DNA of 64,000 nt, from positions 1,302,001 through 1,366,000 of the forward strand of contig NZ_CP050453.1 in NCBI RefSeq assembly GCF_014171575.1. Reading direction: 5' to 3'. Each line of letters opens with the position of its first letter. Position 1 is the first letter of the stretch. This DNA is from Microbacterium sp. Se63.02b. Lineage in GTDB: Bacteria; Actinomycetota; Actinomycetes; Actinomycetales; Microbacteriaceae. The position numbers and the translations under genes were made by a program. The notes under the pieces were generated by a model. It did no database searches. It saw only the letters and a list, made by a program, of their open reading frames with translations, and was not told the origin of the DNA. Shown here piece by piece: positions 18,445 to 29,100 of this stretch.

Positions 18445-19173
18445 TCAGCGGCCGAGGGTGCGGTGGTCGAGCACGGCCTTGCGGCCCACCTCCGGGTCGC
18501 CGGAGCGGATCGCGGCGATGAGGGCCTCGTGGATGCGCAGACGCTCGTCCGTGTCCTGGCGGAATCCGGGCACGGCCAGGGCGTCCTCGCTCGCGGCGCC
18601 GGCCGTCTCGCCCTCGATGTAGTCGACGAGGTTGAGGTAGAACGTGCGCAGCACGGCGTTGGGCGAGATCTCGGCGATCCTTCGGTGGAGTCGCCAGTTG
18701 CCGTGCAGACCCTCGATCGGGTCGTGCCAGTGCTCCGTGAGCTCCGCCATCACGGCGTCGAGGTCGGCGATGTCGGCATCCGTGCGGTTGTGCACCGCGT
18801 CCTGCATGACCGCCTCGTCGAGCGCATCCAGCACCTTGATGACGTCGTTCACGGGCGCCCCCGTCTGCCGCAGACGCAGCACGCTGTGCGCCAGGCGGAT
18901 CAGCGGCGACTGGTCGGCGACGAAGATGCCACCGCCGGGTCCAGGGCGCAGATCGACGGAGCCGCGGGCGCGCAGCACGCGCAGTGCTTCGCCCAGCGTC
19001 GCCGGCGCCACGCCGAACTGCTCGCACAGCTCCTGCCGCGTACCGATCCGGTGTCCCGGCTCGAGTCCTTCGGACTTGATCATCGCCTCGACCTCGGTGA
19101 CCACGCGGTCGGCGACGGACTGCGCGGGGGCGACGCGCTGGAAGGTGCGCGCTTCATCCTGGGTGGTTGCCAC
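18445..19173 (-). CDS. GntR-family regulator, FCD subfamily
   Basis: This 242-aa regulator has a winged helix-turn-helix at residues about 20-85 ('ADRVVTEVEAMIKSEGLEPG', 'RIGTRQELCEQFGVAPAT', 'LGEALRVLRARGSVDLR', then 'GGGIFV'). An all-helical C-terminal domain of FCD type follows, with the acidic and His positions expected for a metal/organic-acid site ('LDALDEAVMQDAV', 'NWRLHRRIAE', 'RIHEALIAAIRSGDPE'). It is divergent from the ThDP/ALDH operon across Operator B, so it is very likely autoregulated. It is the best candidate to bind the four related AT-rich sites in 13-32 kb. FCD regulators usually sense carboxylic acids. Confidence 0.9.
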   Translation of the reverse strand: MATTQDEARTFQRVAPAQSVADRVVTEVEAMIKSEGLEPGHRIGTRQELCEQFGVAPATLGEALRVLRARGSVDLRPGPGGGIFVADQSPLIRLAHSVLRLRQTGAPVNDVIKVLDALDEAVMQDAVHNRTDADIADLDAVMAELTEHWHDPIEGLHGNWRLHRRIAEISPNAVLRTFYLNLVDYIEGETAGAASEDALAVPGFRQDTDERLRIHEALIAAIRSGDPEVGRKAVLDHRTLGR

Positions 19174-19273
19174 GGGGGTCCTTCGGTTGGAGGGGGCGGG
19201 GCGGATCTCTCACATCCTAAGGAGCGAGCGGCGAGCAGGGGCGGTGTCCCCGGGCGATTCTCCCATTTGCCAT

Positions 19274-19300
19274 AATTGAATGTATCTAATACAGTCAATC
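19274..19300. promoter_or_regulatory. Operator B: AT-rich palindrome between GntR and ThDP genes
   Basis: Arms AATTGAATGTAT (19274-19285) and ATACAGTCAATC (19289-19300) flank CTA. TGTAT/ATACA and TTGA/TCAA are perfectly inverted. Spacing and sequence match Operator A. The site lies 100 bases upstream of the GntR start and 28 bases upstream of the ThDP start. Confidence 0.65.
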
Positions 19301-19328
19301 ACGCAATGCCGCTCACGAGAGGAAACAG

Positions 19329-20995
19329 ATGACCGACCACACCGGTGGCGATCTGCTCGCAGACTCCCTCATCAACCAGGGAGTCTCACGGATCTTCGGT
19401 ATTCCGGGCGTTCAGCTCGATGCCGCCGCAGACGCCCTCCACGCCCGCGCCGACAAGGTCGACTTCCTCTGCGCCCGCAACGAGCAGGCCACGACCTACA
19501 TGGCCGACGGCTACGCACGGAGCACCGGAGACGTCGGTGTCGCGATGGTCGTGCCAGGACCGGGAGTCCTCAACGCCCTCTCCGGCGTCGCCACCGGATA
19601 CTCCGCGAACTCGCCCATGCTCCTCATCGCCGGGCAGATCGACTCGCAGGCCATCGGCCGTGGTCTCGGCGCCCTGCACGAGATCCCCGACCAGACCGGC
19701 ATCCTGCAGCGGCTCACGAAGTGGACGGGCACCGCCCGGTCCGCCGATGAGATCCCCGGCCTCGTCCACGAGGCCTTCACCCAGCTGCGCACCGGGCGAC
19801 CGCGCCCCGTCGCGATCGAGGTGCCGCCGGACGTGCTGGCTGCCACGTCGCGCGCCGCGGCCGCCGAGCGCGTCGCCGCCGCGCCCCTGACGCCCGACGA
19901 GCAGCAGATCCGCGCGGCCGCCGCGCGCCTCGTCGCCGCGAAGCGCCCGATGATCGTCGTCGGCGGCGGAGTGCTCGCGGCGAACGCGTCGGTCGCGCTC
20001 CAGGCGCTCGCCGAGGCGCTGGAGGCCCCGGTGCTGATGACCGAGAACGGCCGCGGTGCGATCGACGCCAGGCACCGCCTCGCCTTCGACGCCCTCGCGC
20101 TCCGGGCCTTCCGCGAAGACGCCGACCTGGTGCTCGCGGTCGGCACGCGCTTCGTCTCGACGTTCGGCACGCAGGTCGACACGAACGGCGCCCCCGTCAT
20201 CCTCGTCAACGCCGAGGCGGCCGACCTCGAAGGACCGAGGGCCGCGGTGCAGACCCTGCACGCGGACGCCCGCCTCGCCCTGGCTGCGCTCGCGGCGGAG
20301 GTCGGGTCGCCGGCGCGCGAATCGCGCGAGAGCGAGTTCGCTCGGGTGCGCACGTGGATCGCCGAGCAGTTCGCCGACATCGCCCCCAGCGCGAGTACCT
20401 CGCCGCCATCCGCGGAGCGCTCCCCGAAGACGGCGTCTTCGTCAGCGAGTTCACCCAGGTCGGCTACGCGGCCAGTGCGTCGTACCCCGCATACCAGCCG
20501 CGTACCTACATCGGGCCCGGCTACCAGGGCACCCTCGGGTACGGCTTCGCCACCGCGCTCGGCGTCAAGGCGGCCGACCCCTCGCGGGCGGTGGTCTCGG
20601 TGAACGGCGACGGCGGGTTCTCGTGGACGCTTCAGGAGCTGTCCACGGCCAAGCGGTACGGTCTCGGGCTCGTGACGATCGTCTTCCACGACGGCTTCTA
20701 CGGCAACGTGCGCCGCATCCAGAAGAACCGCTACGGCGCGCGGTACTTCGCGAGCGATCTCACCAACCCCGACTACGGCAAGCTCGCCGACGCGTTCGGG
20801 ATCCGCTCCGCGCGGGCGTACACCCCGCAGGAGCTGGCCGGGGTGCTCGCGGATGCCGTGCCGGCCAACGAGCCGATCCTGATCGACGTCCCGGTGGGGG
20901 AGTTCCCCTCGCCGTGGCACCTCATCCACGAGGGTGTGCCGCGTCCGGCGCCTCTCGCACCCGACGCGCACCTGGTGCAGAGGGCCGGGGTCTGA
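19329..20995 (+). CDS. Thiamine diphosphate-dependent enzyme (2-oxo acid decarboxylase/ALS-like; frame break)
   Basis: This is a large ThDP enzyme of the acetolactate synthase/benzoylformate decarboxylase superfamily, about 555 aa when corrected. The catalytic Glu is in 'LCARNEQATTYMADGYARS'. The central domain has 'PMIVVGGGVLA', and the cofactor motif is 'SVNGDGGFSWTLQEL' with following 'FHDGFYGNVR'. One C is missing near 20396 (a 6-C run read as 5), which splits it. Its neighbour, an aldehyde dehydrogenase starting 2 bases after the stop, argues for a decarboxylase that releases an aldehyde from a 2-oxo acid rather than for acetolactate synthase. That is inference from context. It is first in its operon. 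Confidence 0.85.
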
Positions 20996-20996
20996 C

Positions 20997-22435
20997 ATGG
21001 TCATCGGGCACGACATCGCCGGCATCAGGGAGGACGCCGCAGGGCAGGCCTCCATCGATGTCGTCAGCCCGGCCGACGGCACCGTGATCGGCGCCGTCGT
21101 CGCAGGAGGTCCCGCCGACGTCGATCGGGCGGTGGCCGCGGCCGCGGAGGCGTTCGGCAGCTGGTCCACGACGCCGATGTCGCAGCGCATCGCTCACGTC
21201 CAGGCGCTCGCCGAGGGGTTGGCGCGCCACCGGGAGCTGCTCGCTGAGACGTTGAGCGCCGAGATGGGCTCGCCGATCGCGTTCGCGCGTTCCGCCCAGG
21301 TGGGGGTGGCGATCGCCGATCTCTCCTCCTGATCGAGGCCGCCCGCGCTCATGTCGAGCGTGCGGCGGTCTCGAACTCCCTCGTCGTGTCGGAGCCGGTG
21401 GGCGTGGTCGCTGCGATCACCCCGTGGAACTTCCCGCTGCACCAGATCATGCTCAAGGTCGGCGCGGCCGTCCTCGCCGGATGCACCGTGGTGCTCAAGC
21501 CGAGCGAGGCCGCGCCGCTCAACGCCGCGATCGTCGGCGACATCCTCCGCGAGATCGGACTCCCGGCCGGCGTCGTCAACATCGTGCACGGCGACGGCGC
21601 CGGTGTCGGCGCACCGCTGGTGGCGCACCCCGGCGTCGACATGGTGACCTTCACCGGTTCGCGGCAGGTGGGCGAGCATGTGGCGCGCGCGGCCGCCGCG
21701 ACCATCAAGAAGGTCGCCCTCGAGCTCGGCGGCAAGTCCGCGGCGATCGTCCTCGACGACGCGCCCCTCGAGGAGTCGGTGCGCGGTGTGCTGGCCTCGT
21801 GCTTCGCGAATGCCGGGCAGACCTGCGCCGCGCAGACCAGGGTTCTGGTGCCGGCGGGTATGCAGGAGGCGTGGCAGCGGGCCGTCGTCGAGGTCGCGGC
21901 CGGCTGGGCGCCCGGTGACCCGCGCGTCGAGGTCACCGCGACGGGTCCCCTCGCCTCGGAGCTGCAGCGCGAGCGCGTGCGCGCGCACATCGCCACCGCG
22001 ATCGACGAGGGCGCGCGCGTGCTCACCGGCGGCCTCGATATCGTCGAACCGACGGCCGGTGGCGCGTACGTGCAGCCCACGATCTTCACCGATGTGACGC
22101 CCGACATGCGGATCTTCCACGAGGAGGTCTTCGGTCCGGTGCTCACGATCACTCCCTACGCCACGGTCGATGAGGCTGTCGACCTGGCGAACGACAGCGT
22201 GTACGGACTGTCGGGCGGTGTGTGGTCGAGCGATCCTCGACGCGCGCTCGGCATCGCGCTGCGCATGCGGACGGGGACCGTCGGCATCAACGGCGCCGGG
22301 CTCGATGTGGGTGCTCCCTTCGGGGGGTACAAGCAGTCGGGTGTCGGCCGGGAGTGCGGGGTGCACGGGTTCGAGGAGTTCCTCGAGCTCAAGTCGGTGA
22401 TGGGCGCCGCCGCCCTCGTCGACGACCATTCGTGA
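20997..22435 (+). CDS. NAD(P)-dependent aldehyde dehydrogenase (frame break)
   Basis: This aldehyde dehydrogenase has about 479 aa after correction. Visible family motifs are 'AAITPWNFPLHQIM' (cofactor-binding), 'KPSEAAPLNA', 'TFTGSRQVGEH', 'LELGGKSAAIVLDDA' (general-base Glu), 'FANAGQTCAAQTRVLVP' (catalytic Cys), 'EEVFGPVLTITPY' and 'PFGGYKQSGVGRE'. A C is missing near 21325 ('IADLLLLIEAARAHVERAA' expected), which gives a false stop at 21330. It is co-transcribed with the ThDP gene and should oxidise the aldehyde that enzyme makes to an acid. Confidence 0.87.
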
Positions 22436-22476
22436 CCGGTAACAATCTCGAAACACCGCCGACACGAGGCAATAAA

Positions 22477-22498
22477 GAGCAATTCATAACATTCAATT
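22477..22498. promoter_or_regulatory. Operator C: half-site upstream of the second importer
   Basis: On the minus strand AATTGAATGTTATGAATTGC starts from the ATTCAATT at 22491-22498. Its first ten bases equal the left arm of Operators A and B; the right half is poorly conserved. It lies about 45 bases upstream of the second binding-protein start, in an AT-rich patch in the 104-base intergenic space. Confidence 0.45.
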
Positions 22499-22539
22499 AG
22501 GTGGAACCCGCCCGAGGGTTCCGTGAAGAGAGGACACCC

Positions 22540-24107
22540 ATGAGACGCAGCATCGTAGCCGCGGTCGTCGGCGTGACGGCACTCGCCCTGACCGGCTGCG
22601 CCGGCGGGGGAGACGGAGGAGGCGAAGGCACGGTCGAGAAGGCCACCATCGCCATCGCCGCGGATCCCGGTTCGCTCAACCCGATCACGAACGCCACCCA
22701 GGCAGGGCAGGAGGTCTCGGCGTACCTGTACGAGACGCTCATGTCCTTCGCCCACGGCAAGGACGCCGAGGGGCTGCTCGCCGAGAGCTGGACCGAGTCG
22801 ACGACCGAGGTCTCGTTCGTTCTGAAGGACGGCATCGTCTGCACGGACGGCTCCGATCTCACGGCGTCCGACGTGAAGGCCTCGTTCGACTACGCCGCCG
22901 ATCCTGAGACGGCCTCACCGTACGCGGGCGTCTACTTCCCCGGCGAGGGCCTGACGGTCGAGGCCGACGACGCCTCGCGCACCGTGACGTTCACCAGCGC
23001 GCAGCCGCAGAGCTTCCTGCTCAGCAACATCGGCCAGATGCCTGTCGTGTGCGCGGCCGGCGTCGACGACCCCGCGTCGCTCGACGCCACCCCGTCGGCA
23101 CGGGCATCTACACGCTCGAGGACTCCTCGCCCGGTCAGACCTACACGCTCGCCCTGCGCGACGACTACACCTGGGGTCCCGGCGACGTGACCAGCGAGAC
23201 GGAAGGCCTGCCGAAGACGGTCGAGCTCGAAGTCGTCGACACCGAGCCGACCCGCGCCAACATGCTCCTGTCGTCCGAGATCAACGTCGCCGAGGTCGGC
23301 GGCACCGATCGCGACCGGCTCGAGAGCGGCGACCTGTTCACGATCGACGTGCCGGCGCGACCCGGTCTGATGTTCTTCAACCAGGCAGAGGGGCGTCCCA
23401 CCAACGACCTGCTCGTGCGGGAGGGCATCGCCGGCGGAATCGACCGCGATGAGGTCGCCTCGGTCTCCACGGGTGGCCGCGGCGAACTGATGACCTCGCT
23501 CGTCTCCTCGTTCACCGCGGTGTGCGTCGGGGCCGATGCCACGACCTCGCTCATCGGCTTCGACGCCGATGCCGCGGCCGCATCGCTCGACGAGGCCGGC
23601 TGGACGGTCGGCGCCGACGGCGTGCGCGAGAAGGACGGTGCGAAGCTCGCCCTGAGCTTCGTCTATCCCTCCACCGAGGCGCAGTCGGTCGTCGCCGGCA
23701 TCGAGCTCATCCAGCAGCAGCTGGCCGAGATCGGCGTCGAGGTCACGCCCAGCCCGTCGTCGTCGTACACCGACGTCATCTTCCAGGGCGGCGACTGGGA
23801 CCTCATCTGGGCCCCGATCTCCACCACGCTGCCCTCGACCTGGGCCGGCATCCTCGCCGGGGACTTCCCCCCGAACGGCGGCAACTGGACGTACAACACG
23901 AACCAGGAGTTCTTCGACCTCACGGCCGAGGCGCAGCAGCTTGCCGGCGAAGAGAGCTGCGACGCCTGGACGGCGGCACAGGCCTCGGCGATCGGTAACC
24001 TCGAGGTGATGCCGTTCGCGGAGTCCACCAGCACCCTGTACGGCGCCGGCGTGGAGTTCGAGGTCACCACCAACGGACTGCTCATCCCGACGAGCCTCCG
24101 AGGCTAG
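22540..24107 (+). CDS. ABC importer substrate-binding lipoprotein (SBP family 5; frame break)
   Basis: This is the second family 5 solute-binding protein. The signal is 'MRRSIVAAVVGVTALALTGC' with lipobox LTGC and Cys20, then a Gly-rich linker. The body has 'IAIAADPGSLNPITNA', 'SAYLYETLMSF' and 'DLTASDVKASFDYAADPETA' as in DppA/OppA relatives, and a late 'GIELIQQQLAEIGVEV'. A C is missing near 23094 (ACCCCGTC should be ACCCCCGTC). Corrected length is about 522 aa. The ATG at 22540 is preferred over an upstream GTG because it directly precedes the signal peptide and follows GAAGAGAGGA. It heads a five-gene unit with permeases, ATPases and an M20 hydrolase. Confidence 0.87.
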
Positions 24108-24114
24108 GAGCCGC

Positions 24115-25128
24115 ATGCTGGACCACGCGTCCGCCAGAACGGATACCGTGGCGGTGTTTCTCCGGAAGCGCCGCCACGGCAACCCCTGGCTGAGATTCCT
24201 CCTGCGCCGCACCCTGCGGATGCTGGTGGCGATGTTCGTGATCATCGCGGTCGCGTTCTTCGTCCTCCGCGCATCCGGCGGCGACCCCGTCCGCGCCGCA
24301 CTCGGCGCGACGGCCGACGAGGCCGTGGTCCAGGCGCGGCGCGATCAGCTCGGTCTCAACGACCCTCTGATCGTGCAGTTCTGGAACTATCTCACCGGCA
24401 TCCTCCACGGGGATCTGGGTTCGTCCCTGATCACCGGCCGGTCGGTGTCCGAGCTCGTGCAGAACCGGCTGCCGGCGACGCTGGAGCTCGCCGGCATCTC
24501 CTTCCTGATCGTGCTGCTCGTGGCGATCCCGGTCGGCCTCGGGGTCGCGATCCTCACGCAGGGCAGCAGACGCCGGGGCGTCGAGGTGTCGTTCACAGGG
24601 ATCACCGGCCTCATCGCCGCGATCCCCGAGTATCTCCTCGGCGTCGCGCTCGTCGTGGTCTTCGCGGTGGGACTGCACTGGTTCCCCGTCGCCGGACGCT
24701 CGGGCCCCGCCTCGTACGTGCTGCCGGTGCTGGCGATGACGGTCGCCTCGTGGGCGTCGCTGTCGCGCATCGCCCGCGTCGAGGCGCTGAACACGCTCTC
24801 CGACGACTACGTGCGCACGGCCCGCTCCAAGCGCATCCCCGCATCGTGGGTCTACTTCCGTCACGCGCTGCCGAACATGCTCACCGCGACTCTCACGATC
24901 GGCGGCACCCTGCTGTCGACCATGGTGGCGTCGAGCGTGCTCGTGGAGAAGGTGTTCAACTGGCCCGGCCTCGGCTCGGCCTTCGTCGACGCCATCGCCA
25001 CGAAGGACTACGGCATCGTGCAGGGCCTGGCGCTCGTGTACGCCGCGATCATCCTCGTCATCACGCTCGCCGTCGACATCGTGCTGTCGCTCCTCGACCG
25101 GCGAACCACCCTCCTGGAGACGACCTGA
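24115..25128 (+). CDS. ABC importer permease, DppB type
   Basis: This intact 337-aa inner-membrane permease follows the binding protein by 7 bases. Membrane segments are evident from about residue 32 ('LRMLVAMFVIIAVAFFVLRA') onward, with 'LNDPLIVQFWNYLTGILHGD' matching the DppB external loop. The EAA coupling loop is 'DDYVRTARSKRIPASWVYFR'. Its stop overlaps the next start (TGATG). Confidence 0.93.
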   Translation: MLDHASARTDTVAVFLRKRRHGNPWLRFLLRRTLRMLVAMFVIIAVAFFVLRASGGDPVRAALGATADEAVVQARRDQLGLNDPLIVQFWNYLTGILHGDLGSSLITGRSVSELVQNRLPATLELAGISFLIVLLVAIPVGLGVAILTQGSRRRGVEVSFTGITGLIAAIPEYLLGVALVVVFAVGLHWFPVAGRSGPASYVLPVLAMTVASWASLSRIARVEALNTLSDDYVRTARSKRIPASWVYFRHALPNMLTATLTIGGTLLSTMVASSVLVEKVFNWPGLGSAFVDAIATKDYGIVQGLALVYAAIILVITLAVDIVLSLLDRRTTLLETT

Positions 25129-27064
25129 TGCGCTCGATCCTCACCTTCCTGCGCAACCCCCTCGGCGCGATCAGCGCCGTGATGGTGCTCGTGCTCGTGT
25201 TCCTGGCGCTGTTCGCCCCGGAGATCTGGGGTCCGCAGGCGACGCAGACCGACACATCCGCACTCCTGCAGGGGCCGAGCGACGCGCACCCGCTCGGCAC
25301 CGACGGACTGGGCAGGGACCTGCTGCTGCGCACCCTCGTCGCGACACGACTGTCGCTCGGCATGGCACTGATCGCCACCGTGATCGGACTCGTGTTCGGT
25401 CTGCTGCTCGGCGCCCTGCCCTCCGTGCTCGGACCCCGCGTGCAGCGGCTGTTCAGCTCGATCATCAGCACCTGGCTGGCCTTTCCCGTGCTGCTGGTCG
25501 CGATGCTGACCGTGATCCTCCTCGGGCCGAGCTCGACGTCGGCGGTGATCGCTCTCGGCCTCACGATGGTGCCCTCGTTCGCCCGCCTCGCGCAGACCCT
25601 GTCGTCGCGCGTCGGCGGCTCCGAATATCTCGCGGCGGCGCGGATGATGGGCGTCTCGCGCGGGCGGCAGTTCACCCGCTACGTGCTCCCGAACATCGCG
25701 GAGCCCATCATCGTCAACGTCACGCTCTCGATCGGAGGAGGGCTCCTCGCGCTGTCGAGCCTGAGCTTCCTCGGTGTCGGCGTGCAGCCGCCGGACTACG
25801 ACTGGGGGCGGATGCTGAGCGAGGCGTTCGATCAGGCGTACACGAACCCGACCGCGGTCGTGGGCCCAGGTGTCGCCGTGGTCTTCGCGGGCGTCGCCTT
25901 CGGGACGCTCGGCGAGTCGCTCGCCGCCCACCTGCGCAGCCACGGCAGAGGGAGCGTGCTGTCGCGCCGCAAGCTCGGACCGGCGCCGCGTGTGCCGCAG
26001 CGCGAGAGCGTGCCGGACGAGGGTGCGCTGCTCGTCGTCGACGGACTCTCGGTGTCGTTCCCCTCGCCGTCCGGATGGGTGCGCCCGGTGCAGGACGTGA
26101 CCTTCTCGGTGGCGCCGGGGAGATCGTCGGCGTGGTCGGCGAATCCGGCAGCGGCAAGTCGGTCGCGCTGATGGCGATCGCCCAGCTCTCCGCCGCGGGT
26201 GCCGCCGTGACCGCGCAGCGACTGCGCTTCGACGGCGACGATCTGCTCGACCTCCCGCCCGCCGTGATGAAGAAGCGGCTCGGCACCAAGATCGGCGTCG
26301 TCTTCCAGGACTCGCTCACGGCCCTCAACCCTGCACTGCGCGTGGGCACGCAACTCGCCGAGATCCCGCGCTTCCACGCGAAGAGCGGGCGGGCGGCCGC
26401 GCAGGCTGCGGCGGTCGCCGCGTTGGACGATGTCGCGATCGACGAGCCGCAGCGGCGGGCGCGACAGTTCCCGCACGAGTACTCGGGCGGGATGCGGCAG
26501 CGTGCGCTCATCGCGATGTCGCAGATCGGCAAGCCACGCCTCATCATCGCCGACGAGCCGACCACGGCGCTCGACGTCACGGTGCAGCAGCGCGTGCTCG
26601 CGCTGCTGCGTCGGGAGTGCGAGGAGACCGGTGCGGCGGCGATCGTGGTGTCGCACGACATCGCGGTCCTCGCCGAACTCTGCCAGCGGATCCTCGTGAT
26701 GTACGCGGGGCGCATCGTGGAGGACGTGGATGTGCGCCTGCTCGCGACGCCGGAGAAGCTCGCGCACCCCTACACGCGGGCGCTCGCGGAGTCGCTGCCC
26801 GACCTCGACACCGACCGCGTCCAGCCGCTCGCGACCATTCCGGGCGAGCCGCCCGACCTGTCGCTGCCGCTCGTCGGCTGCGGTTTCGCCCCGCGATGCC
26901 CGTTCGCGACGGCGCAGTGCCGCGCGGTGACGCCGGAGCCGGTGGCGCACGGCCACGGCGGACGCGTCGCCTGCTGGCATCCCCAGGACGGGGTGCCGAT
27001 CGAGGGCATCCTCGGAGAGCCGGTCGTCCTGACGGGCACCCAGAACACGCAGGAGGTGCGCTGA
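25128..27064 (+). CDS. Fused ABC permease (DppC) and ATPase (DppD), one frame break
   Basis: This is a second permease-ATPase fusion, about 645 aa. The permease part has 'DAHPLGTDGLGRDLLLRTLVATRL' in segments and the EAA loop 'SEYLAAARMMGVSRGRQF'. A linker ('KLGPAPRVPQRESVPDEG') leads without a stop into 'LLVVDGLSVSFPSPSG'. One G is missing near 26118 (CCGGGGAGATC should be CCGGGGGAGATC). The ATPase then shows Walker A GESGSGKS, Q-loop 'VVFQDSLTALNP', signature 'YSGGMRQR', Walker B 'LIIADEPTTALD' and H-loop 'IVVSHD'. The C-terminal oligopeptide-transporter motif 'GCGFAPRCPFATAQC' is present, as in DppD/OppD. Confidence 0.87.
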
Positions 27065-27867
27065 TGGCCGCACTCGTCGTCGAAGATCTGGTCGTGACCT
27101 TCGGGCACGGCGACTCCTCGTTCAACGCCGTGGACGGCGTCTCGCTCACGGTGCCGCACGGCAGCATCGTCGGCCTGGTGGGGGAGTCCGGGTCGGGGAA
27201 GTCGACGATCGCGCGGGTGATCGCCGGTCTCCAGCCGGCGACGGCCGGCCGGCTGCTGCTCGACGGCGAAGAGCTGCGTCCGGCGACCGGTCGACAGCGC
27301 CTCACACGCGCCCGCGACGTGCAGATGATCTTCCAGGATCCGTACTCCTCGCTCAATCCGCGCATGACCATCGGCGCCACGCTCGACGAGGCCCTCTCCC
27401 TCCACGGCACCGGGAACGCCAAGGAGCGCGCGGCCGGTGTGAAGGAGTTGCTGCGCCTGGTGCGGCTCAAGCCGGGCACGGCCGACCAGTACCCCTCGCA
27501 GCTGTCCGGCGGCATGCGGCAGCGCGTCGCTATCGCACGGTGCCTCGCCGTGAAGCCCCGGCTCATCATCGCCGACGAGATCACCTCCGCCCTCGACGCC
27601 TCCGTGCAGGGTGCGGTGCTCAACCTGGTGCGCGAGCTGCAGCGTGAGCTCGAGCTGTCGGTGCTCTTCATCACCCACAACCTCGCCGCGGTGCGCTACA
27701 TCGCCGACACGACGGCCGTGATGCGCAAGGGCAGGATCGTGGAGCACGGCGACGCCGACGAGATCGTGTCGAACCCCCAGCACACCTACACGCAGTCCCT
27801 CGTGGCCGCCATCCCGCGCATCCAGAACGCGGGGACCGACCACCTCCTGCACGCGATCGGATCCTGA
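27064..27867 (+). CDS. ABC importer ATPase, DppF type
   Basis: This intact 267-aa ATPase has Walker A GESGSGKST, Q-loop 'MIFQDPYSSLNP', signature 'LSGGMRQRV', Walker B 'LIIADEITSALDA' (Ile-Thr-Ser replaces the usual Pro-Thr-Thr) and H-loop 'LFITHN'. It starts in the overlapping TGATG of the fusion gene and is followed directly by the M20 gene, so importer and hydrolase are expressed together. Confidence 0.93.
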   Translation: MAALVVEDLVVTFGHGDSSFNAVDGVSLTVPHGSIVGLVGESGSGKSTIARVIAGLQPATAGRLLLDGEELRPATGRQRLTRARDVQMIFQDPYSSLNPRMTIGATLDEALSLHGTGNAKERAAGVKELLRLVRLKPGTADQYPSQLSGGMRQRVAIARCLAVKPRLIIADEITSALDASVQGAVLNLVRELQRELELSVLFITHNLAAVRYIADTTAVMRKGRIVEHGDADEIVSNPQHTYTQSLVAAIPRIQNAGTDHLLHAIGS

Positions 27868-29052
27868 ATGCCCCTGCTCGACGACGCCCGCGACCTGCTC
27901 CCCGGACTCGTGGCCCTCCGCCGCGCGATCCACGCCGACCCCGAGCTCGGGCTCGAGCTGCCCCGCACGCAGCGCCGGGTGCTCGACGCCCTGGAGCCGC
28001 TCGGCGTCGAGGTCACGCTCGGGAACGGCCTGAGCTCGATCGCCGCCGTGATCCGCGGGGCCCACCCCGGTCCCACCGTGCTGCTGCGCGCCGACATGGA
28101 CGCGCTTCCGCTCACCGAAGACACCGGGCTCGACTATGCCGCGTCCGGCGAACGCATGCATGCGTGCGGGCACGACCTGCACGTGGCCGGTCTCGTCGGA
28201 GCGGCGCAGCTGCTCGCGGCCCGGCGTCAGGAGCTGCATGGCGACGTGCTGCTGATGTTCCAGCCGGGTGAGGAGCTCGGCGACGGGGCGTCGCGGATGC
28301 TCGGGGAGGGCCTGCTCGACGTGACCGGTTCCCGTCCGGTCGCCGCCTTCGGCATCCACGTGGTGCCGGGCGAGTTCGGGGTGTTCTCGACGAGGGCTGG
28401 TGCTCTGATGGCGGGAGCGATCGAGGTGGAGGTCACGATCACCGGATCGGGCGGGCACGCCTCGGCACCGCACCTCACACGCGACCCGGTGCCGGTGGCG
28501 GCCGAGCTCGTCACGGCACTGCAGTCGTTCGTCACGCGGCGCTTCGACGTGTTCGACCCGGTGGTGCTGAGCGTCACACAGCTGCACGCCGGTGGGCCTG
28601 CACGCAACATCATCTCCGACACCGCGTCGCTCGTCGCCTCTGTGCGCGTGCTGTCGCACGAGAACAGCGCCCGCGTCCAGGCGGAGATCCCCGCCCTGGT
28701 GCAGGAGCTGGCTGCGGCGCACGGCTGCACCGCGACGGTCGACGTGACGCTGCTGTGCGCCCCCACCGTGAACGATGTGCAGGCGGTCGAGCACGTGCGC
28801 ACCACCCTGCAGGGACTGTTCGGCGAGGAGCGGGTGTGGGAGACCGCGCACCCGGTCATGGGGTCGGAGGACTTCTCGTTCGTATTGGAACAGGTCCCCG
28901 GTGCGTTCCTGTTCCTGCGCGCGACCCCGGAGGACGTCGACCTCGAGACGGCCGCACCGAACCATTCGCCGACGGTCGTGTTCGACGACGCGGTGCTCGC
29001 CGATCAGGCGGCCGCGCTCGCCGCGTTCGCCCTCGGTCGGCTCACGGCCTGA
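27868..29052 (+). CDS. M20 family amidohydrolase, paralogue of the one at 17213
   Basis: This dizinc amidohydrolase has 394 aa and the same motifs as its paralogue: 'VLLRADMDALPL', 'MHACGHDLHVAGLVGAAQLL', 'LLMFQPGEELGDG', lid 'GSGGHASAPHLTRDPVPV' and the late 'NHSPTVVFDD'. It begins immediately after the ATPase stop, which links it to the imported substrate: the importer brings in an N-acyl amino acid or short amide and this enzyme opens it. Differences from the paralogue in the lid and active-site flanks suggest distinct acyl preferences. The frame is intact. Confidence 0.92.
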   Translation: MPLLDDARDLLPGLVALRRAIHADPELGLELPRTQRRVLDALEPLGVEVTLGNGLSSIAAVIRGAHPGPTVLLRADMDALPLTEDTGLDYAASGERMHACGHDLHVAGLVGAAQLLAARRQELHGDVLLMFQPGEELGDGASRMLGEGLLDVTGSRPVAAFGIHVVPGEFGVFSTRAGALMAGAIEVEVTITGSGGHASAPHLTRDPVPVAAELVTALQSFVTRRFDVFDPVVLSVTQLHAGGPARNIISDTASLVASVRVLSHENSARVQAEIPALVQELAAAHGCTATVDVTLLCAPTVNDVQAVEHVRTTLQGLFGEERVWETAHPVMGSEDFSFVLEQVPGAFLFLRATPEDVDLETAAPNHSPTVVFDDAVLADQAAALAAFALGRLTA

Positions 29053-29100
29053 ACGGGGCGGGCATGCGCCGTGCCGCGGTCGCCGCAGTCGCCGCGATGC

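Noticed and set aside
26770..28965. A 731-codon minus-strand frame over the second importer and M20 genes
   Set aside because: It lies antisense to well-supported genes with family motifs; composition is His/Arg/Asp-rich as expected for a shadow frame.
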